Source: Chrysophaeum taylorii
Taxonomy: Eukaryota > Sar > Pelagophyceae > Pelagomonadales > Pelagomonadaceae
Length of the DNA: 64,000 nucleotides
Direction: 5' to 3'
NCBI GenBank assembly: GCA_029834535.1
Contig: JAQMWT010000564.1
Span: 1 to 64,000 of the forward strand
Made by a program: the position numbers and the translations under genes. The notes under the pieces were generated by a model that was not told the DNA's origin, did no database searches, and saw nothing but the letters and a program-made list of their open reading frames with translations. Shown here one piece after another: positions 52,215 through 63,549 of this stretch (positions are counted from its first letter, which is position 1; the number at the start of each line of letters is the position of its first letter).

Positions 52215-52439
52215 TTGGCCGCCACACAGGCCGCACTCGACTCCCAAACCGCGGAGTTGGCCGCAACCAAGGCCACGCTCACCCTCAAGGACAGCGCTTT
52301 GGCCTCCACCACCGCCACACTCACCCTCACCGACGCTGCCTTAGCCTCCGCCACCGCCAAGCTCGCCACCCAAGCCGACGAATTGGTCACCACCCACGCT
52401 GAACTCCATCTTAAGGACACCCAGGCTGGGTGTCCTTAA
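52215..52439 (+). pseudogene. coiled-coil fragment, copy of 19060-19290
   Basis: MAATQAALDSQTAELAATKA, TLTLKDSALASTTATLTLTD and AKLATQADELVTTHAELHLK match the coiled-coil frame in element IV with small changes. It is cut off at the centre of the palindrome at 52402-52448. Upstream sequence to about 52130 is also related. Confidence 0.6.
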
Positions 52440-52448
52440 GATGGAGTT
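52402..52448. repeat. perfect 23-bp-arm palindrome
   Basis: The arms 52402-52424 and 52426-52448 are exact reverse complements around a single G at 52425. The left arm is the end of the coiled-coil coding repeat, so the right arm is a fold-back copy of it. Confidence 0.95.
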
Positions 52449-52783
52449 GGAACTAAGTTCCAGCACCTTCGCAAAACCCTCATCGCATTCATTACAACCC
52501 CCAGCATTAGCCCTACGTGGCAAAAATAGTCCTTCCCCTCGCCAAACCCTCGTCGCATTTATTAAACGGATAGCCCCCATCAACAGCCCCAGCGTTAGCC
52601 CTTCTTAATACCCTTGATAGTAAGCAATTCCCCCGGGCTCAGCGCTTCTGGTATACCAAGGGAATATAAATAACTGGGGGGTGAGCGTCCGTGGGAAGCC
52701 AAAAACATGTGATACATCAATAAGGTAGAGGCCCGACGGCGTGAGCTCAAGCTCGCCAGCCTTATAAGATCCGAAGACCGGAG

Positions 52784-53200
52784 TTGTCGCCAGGCCTAGC
52801 CAAGATCCTCGTCTACGTCGTGCACGCGAGTTTGGGGTTATCCGAGCCGATTTGGCCGAGAACGGCCTCGCGGCGGGAACGGTCGGGTCGCGGGTGGTGT
52901 CGCGATCGGCAACGGTGTCACGCTTTCGACAGATCGGGGACTACCGGAGCGGTCACACGTCGCCTTTTCCTTCGGGCAGCTATGGCTACGGGCATCGATC
53001 CATCTTCGTCGGCCCAGAACACCAACCTGGCCGTGTCGAGCATCGGTCAAGCATGTCAGATCACGCCCGCCGCCAAGGCCGAACTCTCCGAGCTGTTTCG
53101 TCAGAAGTTTGATTCGTGGTCATCGACGAACCTCCCCAGGGCCGGCGTTGACACCGAACTCGACGGCCTCATCCGCAAGCACGGCCTCAAGCGTTCTTAG
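52784..53200 (+). CDS. plus-strand frame of the unclassified transposon
   Basis: A 138-codon frame. The C-terminal half looks like a protein (SSIGQACQITPAAKAELSEL, FRQKFDSWSSTNLPRAGVDT); the Arg-rich start is probably not native, and an internal Met at about 52981 (MATGIDPSSSAQNT) is a better start. The stop at 53200 is followed in other phases by DDETDDTDKVLDSLFARLGD. Function unknown. Confidence 0.35.
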   Translation: MSPGLAKILVYVVHASLGLSEPIWPRTASRRERSGRGWCRDRQRCHAFDRSGTTGAVTRRLFLRAAMATGIDPSSSAQNTNLAVSSIGQACQITPAAKAELSELFRQKFDSWSSTNLPRAGVDTELDGLIRKHGLKRS

Positions 53201-53595
53201 GCGTCGAGACAGCTTCTTGCCTACAAGAAGCCGAGGCCCGACATGGTCGCCGTGTCCTTCGATGACGAAACTGACGACACTGACAAGGTCTTGGACAGCC
53301 TTTTCGCCAGGCTCGGTGACGCGGAGTCTGTTGTTGAGGTGGTCCTTGATGGATTCGCTAGCAGCTATTCTGCACCTAGAAGCCTCGTCTGCCCGGCTTC
53401 GCGCCGGGCCTGCGCTCTCCATGTTCGAGGTTATCGTGGCACGCCGCTGATACGATGGTGACCCGACTGACTGCCAAGCGCGTCGAACTCGAGGTGAAAT
53501 TCCGCCGCGATTTTCATCTCTGATTGCATGATCGTCGCGGTACTGCGGTGCAAACTATCCGAGCGCTGCGTTGCTGTTCTCGTTTAGCGCAACAC

Positions 53596-54561
53596 CTATG
53601 AAATCATCACGCGGATGCTTCCCGACCATGGCGCCCGGACCTCGCCGCCGTCACTCCACCAGCTCGCCCAGTCCTCACCGCCGCGCCGTCCCTGTCTGTA
53701 ACCTATGAGGCTGGCGACTCCTGCCAGGACGCACTGGGCGGGCAATGGCAACGTCGGCGCAGGTGGTGTCGGAACAGGGGCAGGGGCTTGAGCGTTGGTC
53801 CTGTTTCGCCACGCCTTGACGAGAGGTCGAGGAAATGGGCACCCGCTCTCGGGTGCGTAGTTCGCCGGTCGCGACACGCCGCCGTCGAGCTGATGGCGAA
53901 GGCGGTGGGCGGAGACGAGGCTCGGGGACGGTACCCAGAGGAATGCAGTGCGGTCGGCGCGACTGCAGCGCATATTCCAGCCAGTCCGTAACGCCGAAGA
54001 GCTAGGCGAGAAGAGCAGATCCATGTCGTCGGCGGTCGCGCCGTCGGCCCCGCGGCGTTGGAATTCTTCGGTCAACGCCTCCGCCGAGTACCACCAGGCT
54101 CGCGCCGAAGCTGGGAGCGCCGTCGCCAGCTGGAAGACTAATGGGCCCTCACGCGACGAGCGAGCTGGACCACGCTCGACACGTGACTCCTCGCCCATGA
54201 CACAAGCACGCAGCTCCGGCAGTTCCTTGTTGCGGATGAGCCAGGCGACCGCGGCGGCGAATTCAGCTGCCGAGCCACACGGGATCTTCGAGTCGACGAG
54301 CTCGAGGAGCTCCCGAAATGCCGGGAGCACGGTTCCGCTCACGTTGTTGTCGAAGCGCAAGACCAAGCTGGTGGCACCCACGTTGAAATGCGCCACGAGC
54401 ATCGCGAGGATAAACTCCCTGTGCTCGACGATCAGGCGGTCGACCTTATACTGGTGCCGCGGCTGGAACGCGTAGGTCATGTTGTCGATGGTGGTAACGT
54501 TGTACATAGTTGTAGACACCATTAAATGATCGATGCGGGATGCTATGTGCGGTAATGTCAC
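53596..54561 (-). CDS. minus-strand 321-codon frame of the unclassified transposon
   Basis: Residues 1-190 are protein-like: MTLPHIASRIDHLMVSTTMY, VDRLIVEHREFILAMLVAHF, FRELLELVDSKIPCGSAAEF, ALTEEFQRRGADGATADDMD. The C-terminal third is Pro/Ala/Trp-rich and may be out of phase. Upstream in another phase there is a Cys pair (GLKCLSCSETQRPTLDSQ, about 54680). No DDE, HUH or recombinase signature is recognised. It could be the transposase or an accessory protein. Confidence 0.4.
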   Translation of the reverse strand: MTLPHIASRIDHLMVSTTMYNVTTIDNMTYAFQPRHQYKVDRLIVEHREFILAMLVAHFNVGATSLVLRFDNNVSGTVLPAFRELLELVDSKIPCGSAAEFAAAVAWLIRNKELPELRACVMGEESRVERGPARSSREGPLVFQLATALPASARAWWYSAEALTEEFQRRGADGATADDMDLLFSPSSSALRTGWNMRCSRADRTAFLWVPSPSLVSAHRLRHQLDGGVSRPANYAPESGCPFPRPLVKAWRNRTNAQAPAPVPTPPAPTLPLPAQCVLAGVASLIGYRQGRRGGEDWASWWSDGGEVRAPWSGSIRVMIS

Positions 54562-55299
54562 GGTGGGTCAGCTCCTGGACGATCGACTTGGAGAACAAGT
54601 TGAAATACCACCAGTCACGCGGTGATGACCTGGGAATCGAGGGTTGGACGTTGGGTCTCAGAACACGACAGGCACTTTAGACCACCAACGTTGCGAGCGA
54701 CCACGAAGTCTCGACCGGCGGCTGGGCCACGAACGACGCCGATGAGCCCGGTGGGCGGGCCATAGCTAGGCCCAAACGAGCACCTTGGACCACGTATGTG
54801 GCCCAATATCGCGACGGCTCGACAAACAAGGCCACGGACAACTATTTGCGGCCGCCACCGGCCGAGGTGGGTCGCTGAGCTCGTTCGAAGAATTGGGGGC
54901 CCTCGGGCACACCATGGAGGTGCTAGAAATGGTCTCCGAACGAAGTGGACACCCATTTCCCGCGGCCCGCGACCCAATACTAGCATCTACAAAAAAGGCA
55001 CCGTTCGACGCCGCGGCTGTTAACTCACCATTCCCGCGTCGTAGCGTCTCCAAACAAGTTGTCGAGGAAGGCCTGGACATCGGTCGAGACATCCCCGTCG
55101 CCCGTGGCCTCCGTCGACCCGGGTGCGCCGACTCCACCGCCGCCGGAGTGGGCCATCAGCGCGCAGATAAGAGCAACTAGGGTTTCAAAAAAGTATCGCT
55201 TATTGATATATCACATGTTTTTGGCTTCCTACGGACGTCCCCCCCCAGTTAATTATATCCCCTTGGGTATACTCCACGAGTCCAGGAGCTTATTACACT

Positions 55300-58200
55300 G
55301 AGGGTAGGCGTCGGTCGCAGCACACGATCACCCGCTCTCCAACTCTCAATCAGTGGACGCACTCCTTTCGGACGCCGACCCTCACGTCTCACCGCGACCA
55401 AGCTTCTGGAAAGCCACCCCCATGGCCGTAGTAACAGACACAGATTTCGAGAGTTACGAACGCTCCGATCAGCCGTAAAATGTGGACGCTTCTATTGCGA
55501 CCACCTCGGTCCTTTATGTCCGCTTACGTAGCTCTCTTCAGGTCGCCAAACGCCTACGCTGCCTCCGGGAAATCGATGTTGCGCTCACAGGAGACCTTCC
55601 CCACGCGGACTGCATCGACTCGCTACACATAAGCCCCAACTGTCAGCACCTTCGTATCACCGAGATTTGCGAAGACCGTCCACAGCCAACTGCCGGCTCC
55701 ACCGCAAACATGCACCCTAGTCACGCACGATGCCTCCCTCAACAGCGTCTTATCGCTCGGCACGTCACTCCTCATTCGAGGACGCATGCCACATGCCCCC
55801 ACCTTCGAATGCACTACACGCCTATGGGCAACCCTGGTCACTACAGCACTCGCTGCTCTGGTCCCCGCATCTCCGTCATTGAGGATGCACCCAGCATGAC
55901 TGACCCTGCCATCGCCCTTGGCTCTACTGCAATCACGTACTATGACCCCAGCGAACTTGCACTCTCCTTCGGCGACCCCCCTTTTCGATCTCGGACACCA
56001 TGCATTCCAGGCCGGATATTCTCCCCCACGGGATCTCAGCTCACGCGCCCATCTGCACTACCTTGCAGACAGGTCAGCCGCGCGCCACACCCATTTTGGC
56101 ACTGATTTCGGAACACTCGCATTACGCGATTTTGCTCTTGGAGCATGACCCGCTTCTCGATGCTCTCCGCGTCACCGCCTTTAACACCAAGACACTCGTC
56201 ATTTCCACCGACGCTCCGCGCCGCCACGTGTCTCACGACCTTCCGATCACCAACATAAGCCGCTCGCGCCTACACCTAGTCGCGCACGCCTTACGAGGGC
56301 GTATTCCAATTGGTGACCTCCGAGGTCTTTCGACGCATTCTCCGACGTCCGACTTTGAACTTACGAGCCACTTTACGGCAATCCCCAATGCCAAGACGTC
56401 TGACGCTGCGCAACCATGTCTCTGGAACTCCCCAGCCACAGAAACTGCCAGACAAGAAAGCACTCAGCTCCCCACAGCTGCTCAACAGCTACTTCTAGTC
56501 TCGCACATAGCAACGACTACTATCTCGCAGTCTCTCTTGGACGACAAGACGAAAGATAAGACCACAACGGCTAGCTACACCAGTCAGCCCATTGATGTAG
56601 CAGACGAGACAATGCAAACCAACTGCACAGCACGGTTCCAGACTAAGCAGACAATGCCCAGGTCCAACGTTCAATCGCTCAACCAAGCGCACGTCCAGTC
56701 ACTCGACCTTGCACTGCTACAGGCTCCTGTCTCATTCATAGCTGATGCACCCCATCCGATGGATCAGTCCTTCAAACATGTCCCGCTCGAAGAAGCACCA
56801 CCGCAGAACGCACAAGTACATCACGAAGATACAGGTAAGCGCACCACGATTGCGCGCACTAGCTCATTGCGCCTATCTGATCACGAGGAGATGAAGCTAC
56901 AGCTTCGCTTGCTCCCTTCGCCTCTGGAAGACAAAGGCCGCCTTCCAGCCTCCCAGGCACCTGACCCGCCCCTGCCGCTGCAATCCGCGCCAGCACAGAC
57001 GATCTCGCCTCCCTGCATGACTGCAGATCAGGCACTAGCCAATGTCAGCACTCGCCAGAGTTATGCGCACCCGCTGGAATCCTGCCAGCACGGCTATCTC
57101 AGCCAGGCAGGTCACTGCACGACCTCGGTCTTTCCTGACACCAGGTCGATGCATCGCCCCTTCGCGACCACTTCATGTCATCTATTGGACGACTATGATC
57201 TCAAGCACGAACTCATCGCACCGATTGAGTCATCTCCGAGCAAGAACCCTATTTTGGATCCAACTCCACCTATCACACAGGAACCTTGGCCACCAGACGC
57301 CACCCATGTGCTCATGGTTTCTCCATTGGTTTCCTCCATGGCTCTTGACTGCAGCAGAGACAAGATGCAACCATCCCATGCGACTATACCCGCATTCTCG
57401 TTTGGGACACAATCAATTCCTTCATGTCAGATGTTTACGCTCGTGGTACCGCCATATACGGCAACGAAGATCAACGTGGATTGCGTTCCACCCTCATCTC
57501 TGAGCGTTACCCCCGACATGCTGCTCCCGGCACCGTTAGCCAGTCCCATCATCTGATTCAGCTCCCATCGCCTTGTATGACGTCATACGTCAGATTCCGA
57601 TTACTGCCCAGACACGGTACAGGCTCCTGCGCACTCGCGACGGCACGCTCGCCGATCCTCACAGTTTAGACTACCCACATAGCGCCGTTTTCATGGTACA
57701 CTCACAGTCAACTGAGATGCACGATCGCTTGATGCACAGTACGATACCCGAACATCTATTGTTTCAGGTTCAACACAACACTGCATTCCCAGTCGCCGCT
57801 TACGCGCCCCCTCCGACCACCGCCCGGTTCTGCGCTCGTTCCGCAACTACGGTCTCTCCGCCTCACAGGCAATTCGAAGATTTCACCAAGTTTAAATTAC
57901 GAGGGCGCATTCGCTTTCCACCACCGACAAGATCTGTTACGACTTGTATCAGTCACGCTTCCTATGGCTACTCTGGCTGCATCGGAACTCACTTCAAGGC
58001 ACGTACTACAGTCTCTCTTCCTAAGGACCTCTGTAACACGACAAGACCGGATGAGCACTCGTCGTTCCTCCCCGCTTCGACGCGACACCCGACGATTCAA
58101 CTCCCGACGATTTGTGATGACACTAAGTTTCGTCATCAATGCAATTCTGAGCCTCCCACGCTCTTCCGTCAGTCTCTTTTCTACTCTTGCAGGTCACACC

Positions 58201-60463
58201 TCTCAAGTTTCAGCTCACTCGACTCCACCCTGTGTGCTGCCATATGCAAATGAAGTTGTGTCATGCCAACGCCACATGTCGCAGTTATCGCCAAACTCGC
58301 GCAACAAATGCCCGCCACTAAATGATAGCCGCACGCAGAGTCCTTTGCTCGCCTCTTGTAACGTCCCTCCCAGCACTATGCTTGACGTTGAAGCTCTGCA
58401 CCTCTATGGTTCGGTTACAGCACGACTTCACGCGACATCCTCGCCCAGTTCTGTCCACGATTCACATCTATCGACATTACTATCAGAATTCTGCTTCGGA
58501 CACAGCTCAGACTGCACTCGCATATTACGCTCTTATGACGCACCCGGCTCGCTCCTCTCCGTCCACACTGTAGGTTACATCTTGCAGAACGCTGAGCCCA
58601 ACCGCTGCCATTGCGATTCGCACCCAGTCGACATTTTCCGTAGCACCCGCGAGGATAACCCCCAATCTCCACAGGTTGGACACGCGCTCTGCTCTCAGCA
58701 TTCAACCGACTGTCGCTGCCGCACACCGCATGCCCCACCCAGTTGTGTTACGAATCAAGGGAAGTCAATTGCCATGCCTGTCTCTTCCTTTATTCCCGCA
58801 CACTCGCTGCCAGCCACAGTCTCGCATGACTCATTCTTATCGGACAGTCCTCGCACTATGCCAGTTGTCTTACATCACATTCACTCTGCAGACATCTCCC
58901 GTCCACAGATTCACCCTCTCTTGAAACATACGCTCCCTCCGCGTGGTATACTGTACAGCTCTCGCATATCGACAACAACCTTCTGTCGAATGTCTCAACT
59001 TTCAGTCACTGCACAATTCACCAGGGATGCACCACGCTCACTCGCGCTTGTACATCAAGGGAAGTTTGATTCTGGTGAAAACGACTCCGGACATGAAATG
59101 AATTCTGGATCAGTCGATTGTCACGACTCAGGATTACTTTGTAGAATAGCACACGAAAGATGCGACTCCGACTATACCTTCGAAGTCAGCTCTCCCCCAG
59201 GCAAGGACAATGTCTTCGCACAGTCCATCGCCTTCAGGCATTTACTCCTGTTGCCCGACTCTTCTGCACAAAGCACCGACTCTTCTGCACAGGACACACG
59301 CCTGCATCCACCATTATACGCGACACACCCGCGAACCTCAGTCTCAGTCAAATCATCTTTTGATGATAGCAAATGGCAACCTCCACCAGACCACAATTCC
59401 AGGTCTACAGTCAAACCTCAGGACTATCGACAAAATTCTAGCATCGCAAAATTATCTTTAGAATTGTTTCATATTTATTGGCCACCCCCAGGCGACTTTA
59501 TCCCGATATCAACGTCACACGATGATTACTCGCACGTTATTTTAGACGCCCAAAGTTTACCTTTAGCTGCCCCACGCTACACTCAGGACGACAGCTTCGA
59601 CACGTACGTGTGACAGGCAATCCTGGTTCTCTCATCTTCCAGGAACAGCTCCGCCTTACTCGCTATCGCAACGACGATTACCATACCATGTCGAAACCGA
59701 TTTGGTTAAATGGACATATCTCTTCATGGGATAACGCTGCCGCTCAGTCACATCGTCGCACCCTTACTAGCCCAACTTTAGTCACAGTAGAATCTCATTC
59801 CTATGGCCACACCCACTATTCGCCTTTCGATCAATCATCGGTCTGCTGTACACTTCACGACTGCCTGACCCATGATCCCTGCCATTGTTATCAGTTAGAC
59901 CACCCGTTCTACTACGAGGATCCCTCAGCCGCTTAGAATTTATCCACCCGCACGCACAGTCGTCCTATATCATACGACACCCACGACTTAATGCATGCGA
60001 CTCTCGTATTCAACGATGACACTAGTACACTCGCTTATTCTTCACGATGTTGTCGTTACAATCCTTCTTTCATCAGTCACTGAACAAGATGATGATCTGA
60101 TCTCTAGTACTGCACTCACCATATTGCAAGATTAGCCCATTTAGCATCTTCTTTCACGTTCCTTCTTCTTTCCGATCGATGCTTTTTCCCTTTTCGATTA
60201 TTCGCCGCCTCCTCTTGCATTCTCATTTTCACTTTGTTTCCCCTTTCAATACACTCCGCGTTCTACTTTGCGCTCTTTCTCCTCTCTCACTTACACTCCC
60301 CTGCTGCTCCGCTCTACTCTATCTCGCTCGTGCACTTCGCACATTTCTCATCACATGCCTCCTCACAAAACACTTCACAACTCAACCTTTCATTGTCTCT
60401 GGCCAGACATTTGTTTTGTTTGCTCCAGATTTCGCTCATCACCGAGTTCAATCTGCGAGGGCG
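55300..60463 (+). other. C-rich region of long open frames upstream of an alpha LTR
   Basis: Frames of 207 (55482-56105), 518 (56000-57556), 226 (57573-58253) and 549 codons (57964-59613) overlap on the plus strand. Peptides are Ser/Thr/His/Pro-rich without known motifs (SEHSHYAILLLEHDPLLDAL, HALRGRIPIGDLRGLSTHSP). The strand is C-rich and G-poor, which lowers stop frequency, so openness alone is weak evidence. Because it ends at an alpha LTR on the same strand it may be the 3' part of an alpha-family element, but no RT or RNase H is visible. 59937-60463 has no frame of interest. Confidence 0.35.
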
Positions 60464-60647
60464 TAGAGATAGAAAATTTGATTTAGCGTTAGTACCCTCC
60501 CTCCTATCACACTCACACCCAATCACAAATAAAATCGCTGTGTCGAACACCGTGCCGCTCTTTGTGTCGTTAGGGATAGGGCGTCAGAGTGGCACTACCA
60601 CTGCCATCATTCTCTACCAGGGGCACAGTGAGTTTTACTGTTCTCTA
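60464..60647 (+). repeat. alpha-family LTR (3' or solo)
   Basis: 184 bp, TAGAGATAGAAAAT to TTTACTGTTCTCTA, closest to 17210-17387. The sequence after it (CAGGGTATCC) lacks the primer-binding-like block seen after the other copies, so it is a 3' or solo LTR. GCGAGGGCG before it could be a short purine tract. Confidence 0.72.
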
Positions 60648-61096
60648 CAGGGTATCCAGGGTGGCCAGTAGACCCAGGCCGCCAGCTCATCCAGCTTACC
60701 CAGGCTATCCAGGGTATCCATGGTGGCATGGTGGTGTAGTGGTTTTCTCTCAGATACCCGCCCCTCTTGGCCGGACCAGAGGCCACAACAAGCCCTTTCA
60801 CCTAGTCCAAACCGCGGGTGAAACCACCACACGCCCGACCTCAGCGTAAACGTTCACGCCATCATGAGATCGGACAATTAAAATGAGGGTAACAGAGTGC
60901 TTCAGATCAAAAAAAGAAACACATTGGAACACATTTGGAAGGAGGTTAGCGTCAGGATTCGTTTCCAAATGTCTTCCAAGTAGGCGGACATTGTCACGCC
61001 GCTTCCCTTTACTGTAGACATTGGAACGAAGTTGGAACGAAATTGGAACGACTTTGGAGGGACGTTGGAGGCCTTGGAAGCGTTAGTTGACAATGA

Positions 61097-61492
61097 GTGC
61101 GCCGCCGGACTCGCCGGCGAGAGCGGCCCAGGACCGCCACGCGTCGCCCGTGCGCCCCGTGGCAGCCGCCGACGGGACCAATAAGTGGGACGGCCGCGAG
61201 AAGGGCCTCGTTGGCGAGGGCGTATTGGGACGACCCGCCCTGCTCGGCCGGGCACGGCGAAAAGGGGCCGGCGTGCGAGAAGATACTGCAACAGATCCTG
61301 TCGGTGCACAGCATGTCGGCCACCCAGAAGCTTGAGCTCGCGACGAAGCAGGCCGACATCGAGGCGAAGAAGGTCGCGGCCGCAAAAAAGGAGGATCGCG
61401 AGGCGAAAATGCAGGAAGCCCAGATCGCTCAGATGAAGGCCAACGCCGATTTCCAGAAGACCACGGCGAAGTTCCTCATGCAGAAGCTCTGA
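61097..61492 (+). pseudogene. helical accessory protein fragment of the Harbinger-like element
   Basis: The last 75 residues (LELATKQADIEAKKVAAAKK, EDREAKMQEAQIAQMKANAD, FQKTTAKFLMQKL and stop at 61492) form a charged helix like the C-terminus of Myb/SANT-type DNA-binding partners encoded by Harbinger elements. No Myb domain is visible upstream; the Arg/Pro-rich start is likely not native. Assigned by context. Confidence 0.4.
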
Positions 61493-61653
61493 GGGGCACC
61501 ACCAGCCTCGCCCAATCTCCGTGCGCACCATGCGCCAACCGCCCCCCCTCGTCGCTTTGCGCCAAACGCGCCCCGAGCCTGCGCTTGGCCTCGTTCCCAG
61601 TGCCCGATCATGCGGATATGCCCCCTCCCCGGCAACTGTCTCTTAACACTTAG

Positions 61654-62010
61654 TCAAAGGTGCCGCGGATGCGGCCCTCGTTCACGCTGAGGTACTCTTC
61701 TTGGTCTGGGACGGAGCATCCGAATGCAATGGCGGTTGCCGTAGAAGCAGCTATGGCAGTTCTTGAGGATGACGGCGGCCTTGCAGTAGAGCGCAACGGG
61801 CCGCTTGCCGGTGATCATCTGCTTCTTGAAGTCGCAGTACGCGAACAGCGAGACCACCCACCGAAAGACCATTCCACCGCGATGCGCGAGGGCTTGGGGA
61901 CGTCGTTGTACTGCTTCTGGATGGGCGTGAGGTGCTTGGCCTTCCACGGGGTCCGGAAGACGTCGCAGCGGGCGTAGCCCATGTCCCCGAAGACGATGAA
62001 GCGAAGAATA
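61654..62010 (-). pseudogene. Harbinger-type DDE transposase, C-terminal part
   Basis: On the minus strand from about 62010: ILRFIVFGDMGYARCDVFRT, QKQYNDVPKPSRIAVEWSFG, then after a one-base shift VVSLFAYCDFKKQMITGKRP and LYCKAAVILKNCHSCFYGN. The pattern GDxGY...YNxxxxxxRxxVExxFG...AxxILxNC is that of the DDE_4 family: Asp in GDMGY and Glu in VEWSFG are the second and third catalytic residues. The first catalytic part is missing. A possible intron boundary lies near 62050 (a pyrimidine run ending in CAG). Confidence 0.65.
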
Positions 62011-62265
62011 TCGTCCTCGTCCTTGGTCGGTCGGGAGAGAGAGAGGTCAGCTGAAACACGTCACACCACGTAAGACGCCCCAGGGTTAGCGAAAAATCAC
62101 GGTTCTTTTTCCAGTTTCCTTCTTTTTTAAATCTGAAGCACTCTAATAGCAAGATTCGCCAAGAAGACAGCAAGAAAACACTACAAATGCCTGGTACATT
62201 GGGCTCAGTGGAATAGCAGGGGAGGGTGTCAAGGTGACCCCCCTCCCACAATTGCAAGGTCAGTA

Positions 62266-62952
62266 CCAGAGCAATAAGCAAGGCAAGAGTCAGACAAGTG
62301 GGGGATTGGGCGTTACCTCCACAGGAGCCCCCTTCTTGAGATGAAGTCGTCATCGACTTCAAGGGTGACGAAGGTCGTGCTCACGAATGGCATGATAAGC
62401 TCGTTCAGCGACACCAGCAGCCTTTGTATTCTGGTCTTAAGCGTCGCTCTTCAGCAGAAGCGGTCGCAAAACAAACATCAGTCTCCTCTAGTTTCCATGG
62501 TGCGGTTTCTCTCGGATAGCAACGGCTATCTCGAACACCAAAACTTTACGTCGAGCAGCAAGATTTGCCGTCTACTGTTCGGCTCGCGCGCTTGACCGGT
62601 GCGACGGACTTTCACGGCACAACGCCTTTTGCCTCGCCAGAGACTATGGTTGGTCTCTCCGGCCTTCTTTCTGCCTCTTTTCGCAGTCTGTGGTCGGTCT
62701 CCTGGGCTCGCTTTTTGTCTTGAGACTCACGAAAATCCGCTCAACGTCCAAGGAGTACTCCGCCGGCCGTTTATTCCGATTCACGTCAAGAGCGTGCAAT
62801 TGCCCTTTCGATCCGTCGGAACCGGATACCAACACGTCGGCTTTGCGATCACTCGACCGCTTCGAACCGACTCGCCGCCGTATACGGGAAATCGATAGTC
62901 CGGTGTGGACTACCGATTCCCGTTTCTGAGACCACTGTTGTGGTAAGTCAGG
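62266..62952. other. no recognisable gene
   Basis: Short frames only on both strands, no motif and no clear repeat. It separates the Harbinger-like element from its MITE. Confidence 0.5.
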
Positions 62953-63185
62953 TACCCGCCCCCTCTTGGCCAGACCAGAGGCCACAACAAGCCCTTTCAC
63001 CCAGCCCAGACCGCGGGTGATACCACCACACGCCCGACCTCAGCGTAAACGCTCACGCCATCACGAGATCGGACAATTAAAATGAGGGTAATAGCAAGAA
63101 GACAGCAAGAAAACAATACAAATGCCTGGTACATTGGGCTCAAGTGGAATAGCGGGTGAGGGTGTCAAGGTGACCCCACCCCCCA
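62953..63185 (-). mobile_element. MITE derived from the Harbinger-like element
   Basis: The first 130 bp match 60771-60895 (GAGGCCACAACAAGCCCTTT, CGGACAATTAAAATGAGGGT) and the rest matches 62141-62265 (GACAGCAAGAAAAC, AATGCCTGGTACATTGGGCT). The roughly 1.25 kb between them in the larger element is missing, so this is an internal-deletion derivative. Confidence 0.75.
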
Positions 63186-63189
63186 CACA

Positions 63190-63519
63190 CACACATATAT
63201 GGCGGCACCGAAAAACCTTCCCGACCCCCGGGTGACAAAGGGGGTACTCACCGACTCGTCCGAGACCTCACTGATCGAGGAAAACACGGACGCGGGGTCG
63301 GATAAGCTCGCCACACACCTTGCTCACGCTCACCAAGCCTCTCAACAAGATGGAGAGATGGTATATGATAGCAAGGAAACTACAAGAATACAGCAAGAAT
63401 GCTTCTCACAAAAGAGAGGTATGATGTCACTAAGAAGATCGGGGAAGGTGTCCCGTTGAACGGGTATCAAGCCTCGAGAGAGGGTGGGTAAGCCTTAGCG
63501 GTCAGGTGTTGCCGCCACA
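63190..63519 (-). repeat. 3' LTR of a beta-family element
   Basis: Read on the minus strand it starts TGTGGCGGCAACACCTGACC at 63519, close to 22795-23119. CCAGGGGAGTCC precedes it and contains a purine-rich run suited to priming. The inner end is replaced by a CA repeat and the MITE. Confidence 0.7.
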
Positions 63520-63549
63520 GGACTCCCCTGGTGAGAACACGAGCTGCCC

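Larger units (their letters stand above)
52651..55271. mobile_element. unclassified DNA transposon with about 75-bp TIRs
   Basis: 52651-52725 and 55198-55271 are inverted repeats of roughly 85 percent identity, sharing GTATACC, GAAGCCAAAAACATGTGATA and ATCAATAAG. The 2.6-kb interior has a higher GC content than the flanks and contains frames on both strands. No target duplication is seen. The family is not recognised. Confidence 0.65.
60771..62265 (-). mobile_element. PIF/Harbinger-like DNA transposon, decayed
   Basis: It contains a minus-strand DDE transposase remnant and a plus-strand helical protein fragment, a two-gene layout known for Harbinger elements. Its outer parts (60771-60895 and 62141-62265) occur joined together at 62953-63185, which marks the element limits. 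Clear TIRs and a TTA-type duplication were not identified. Confidence 0.55.

Noticed and set aside
60464-60647. 5' LTR of an element running right from 60647
   Set aside because: No primer-binding-like block and no gag follow it; a Harbinger-like element begins within about 120 bp.
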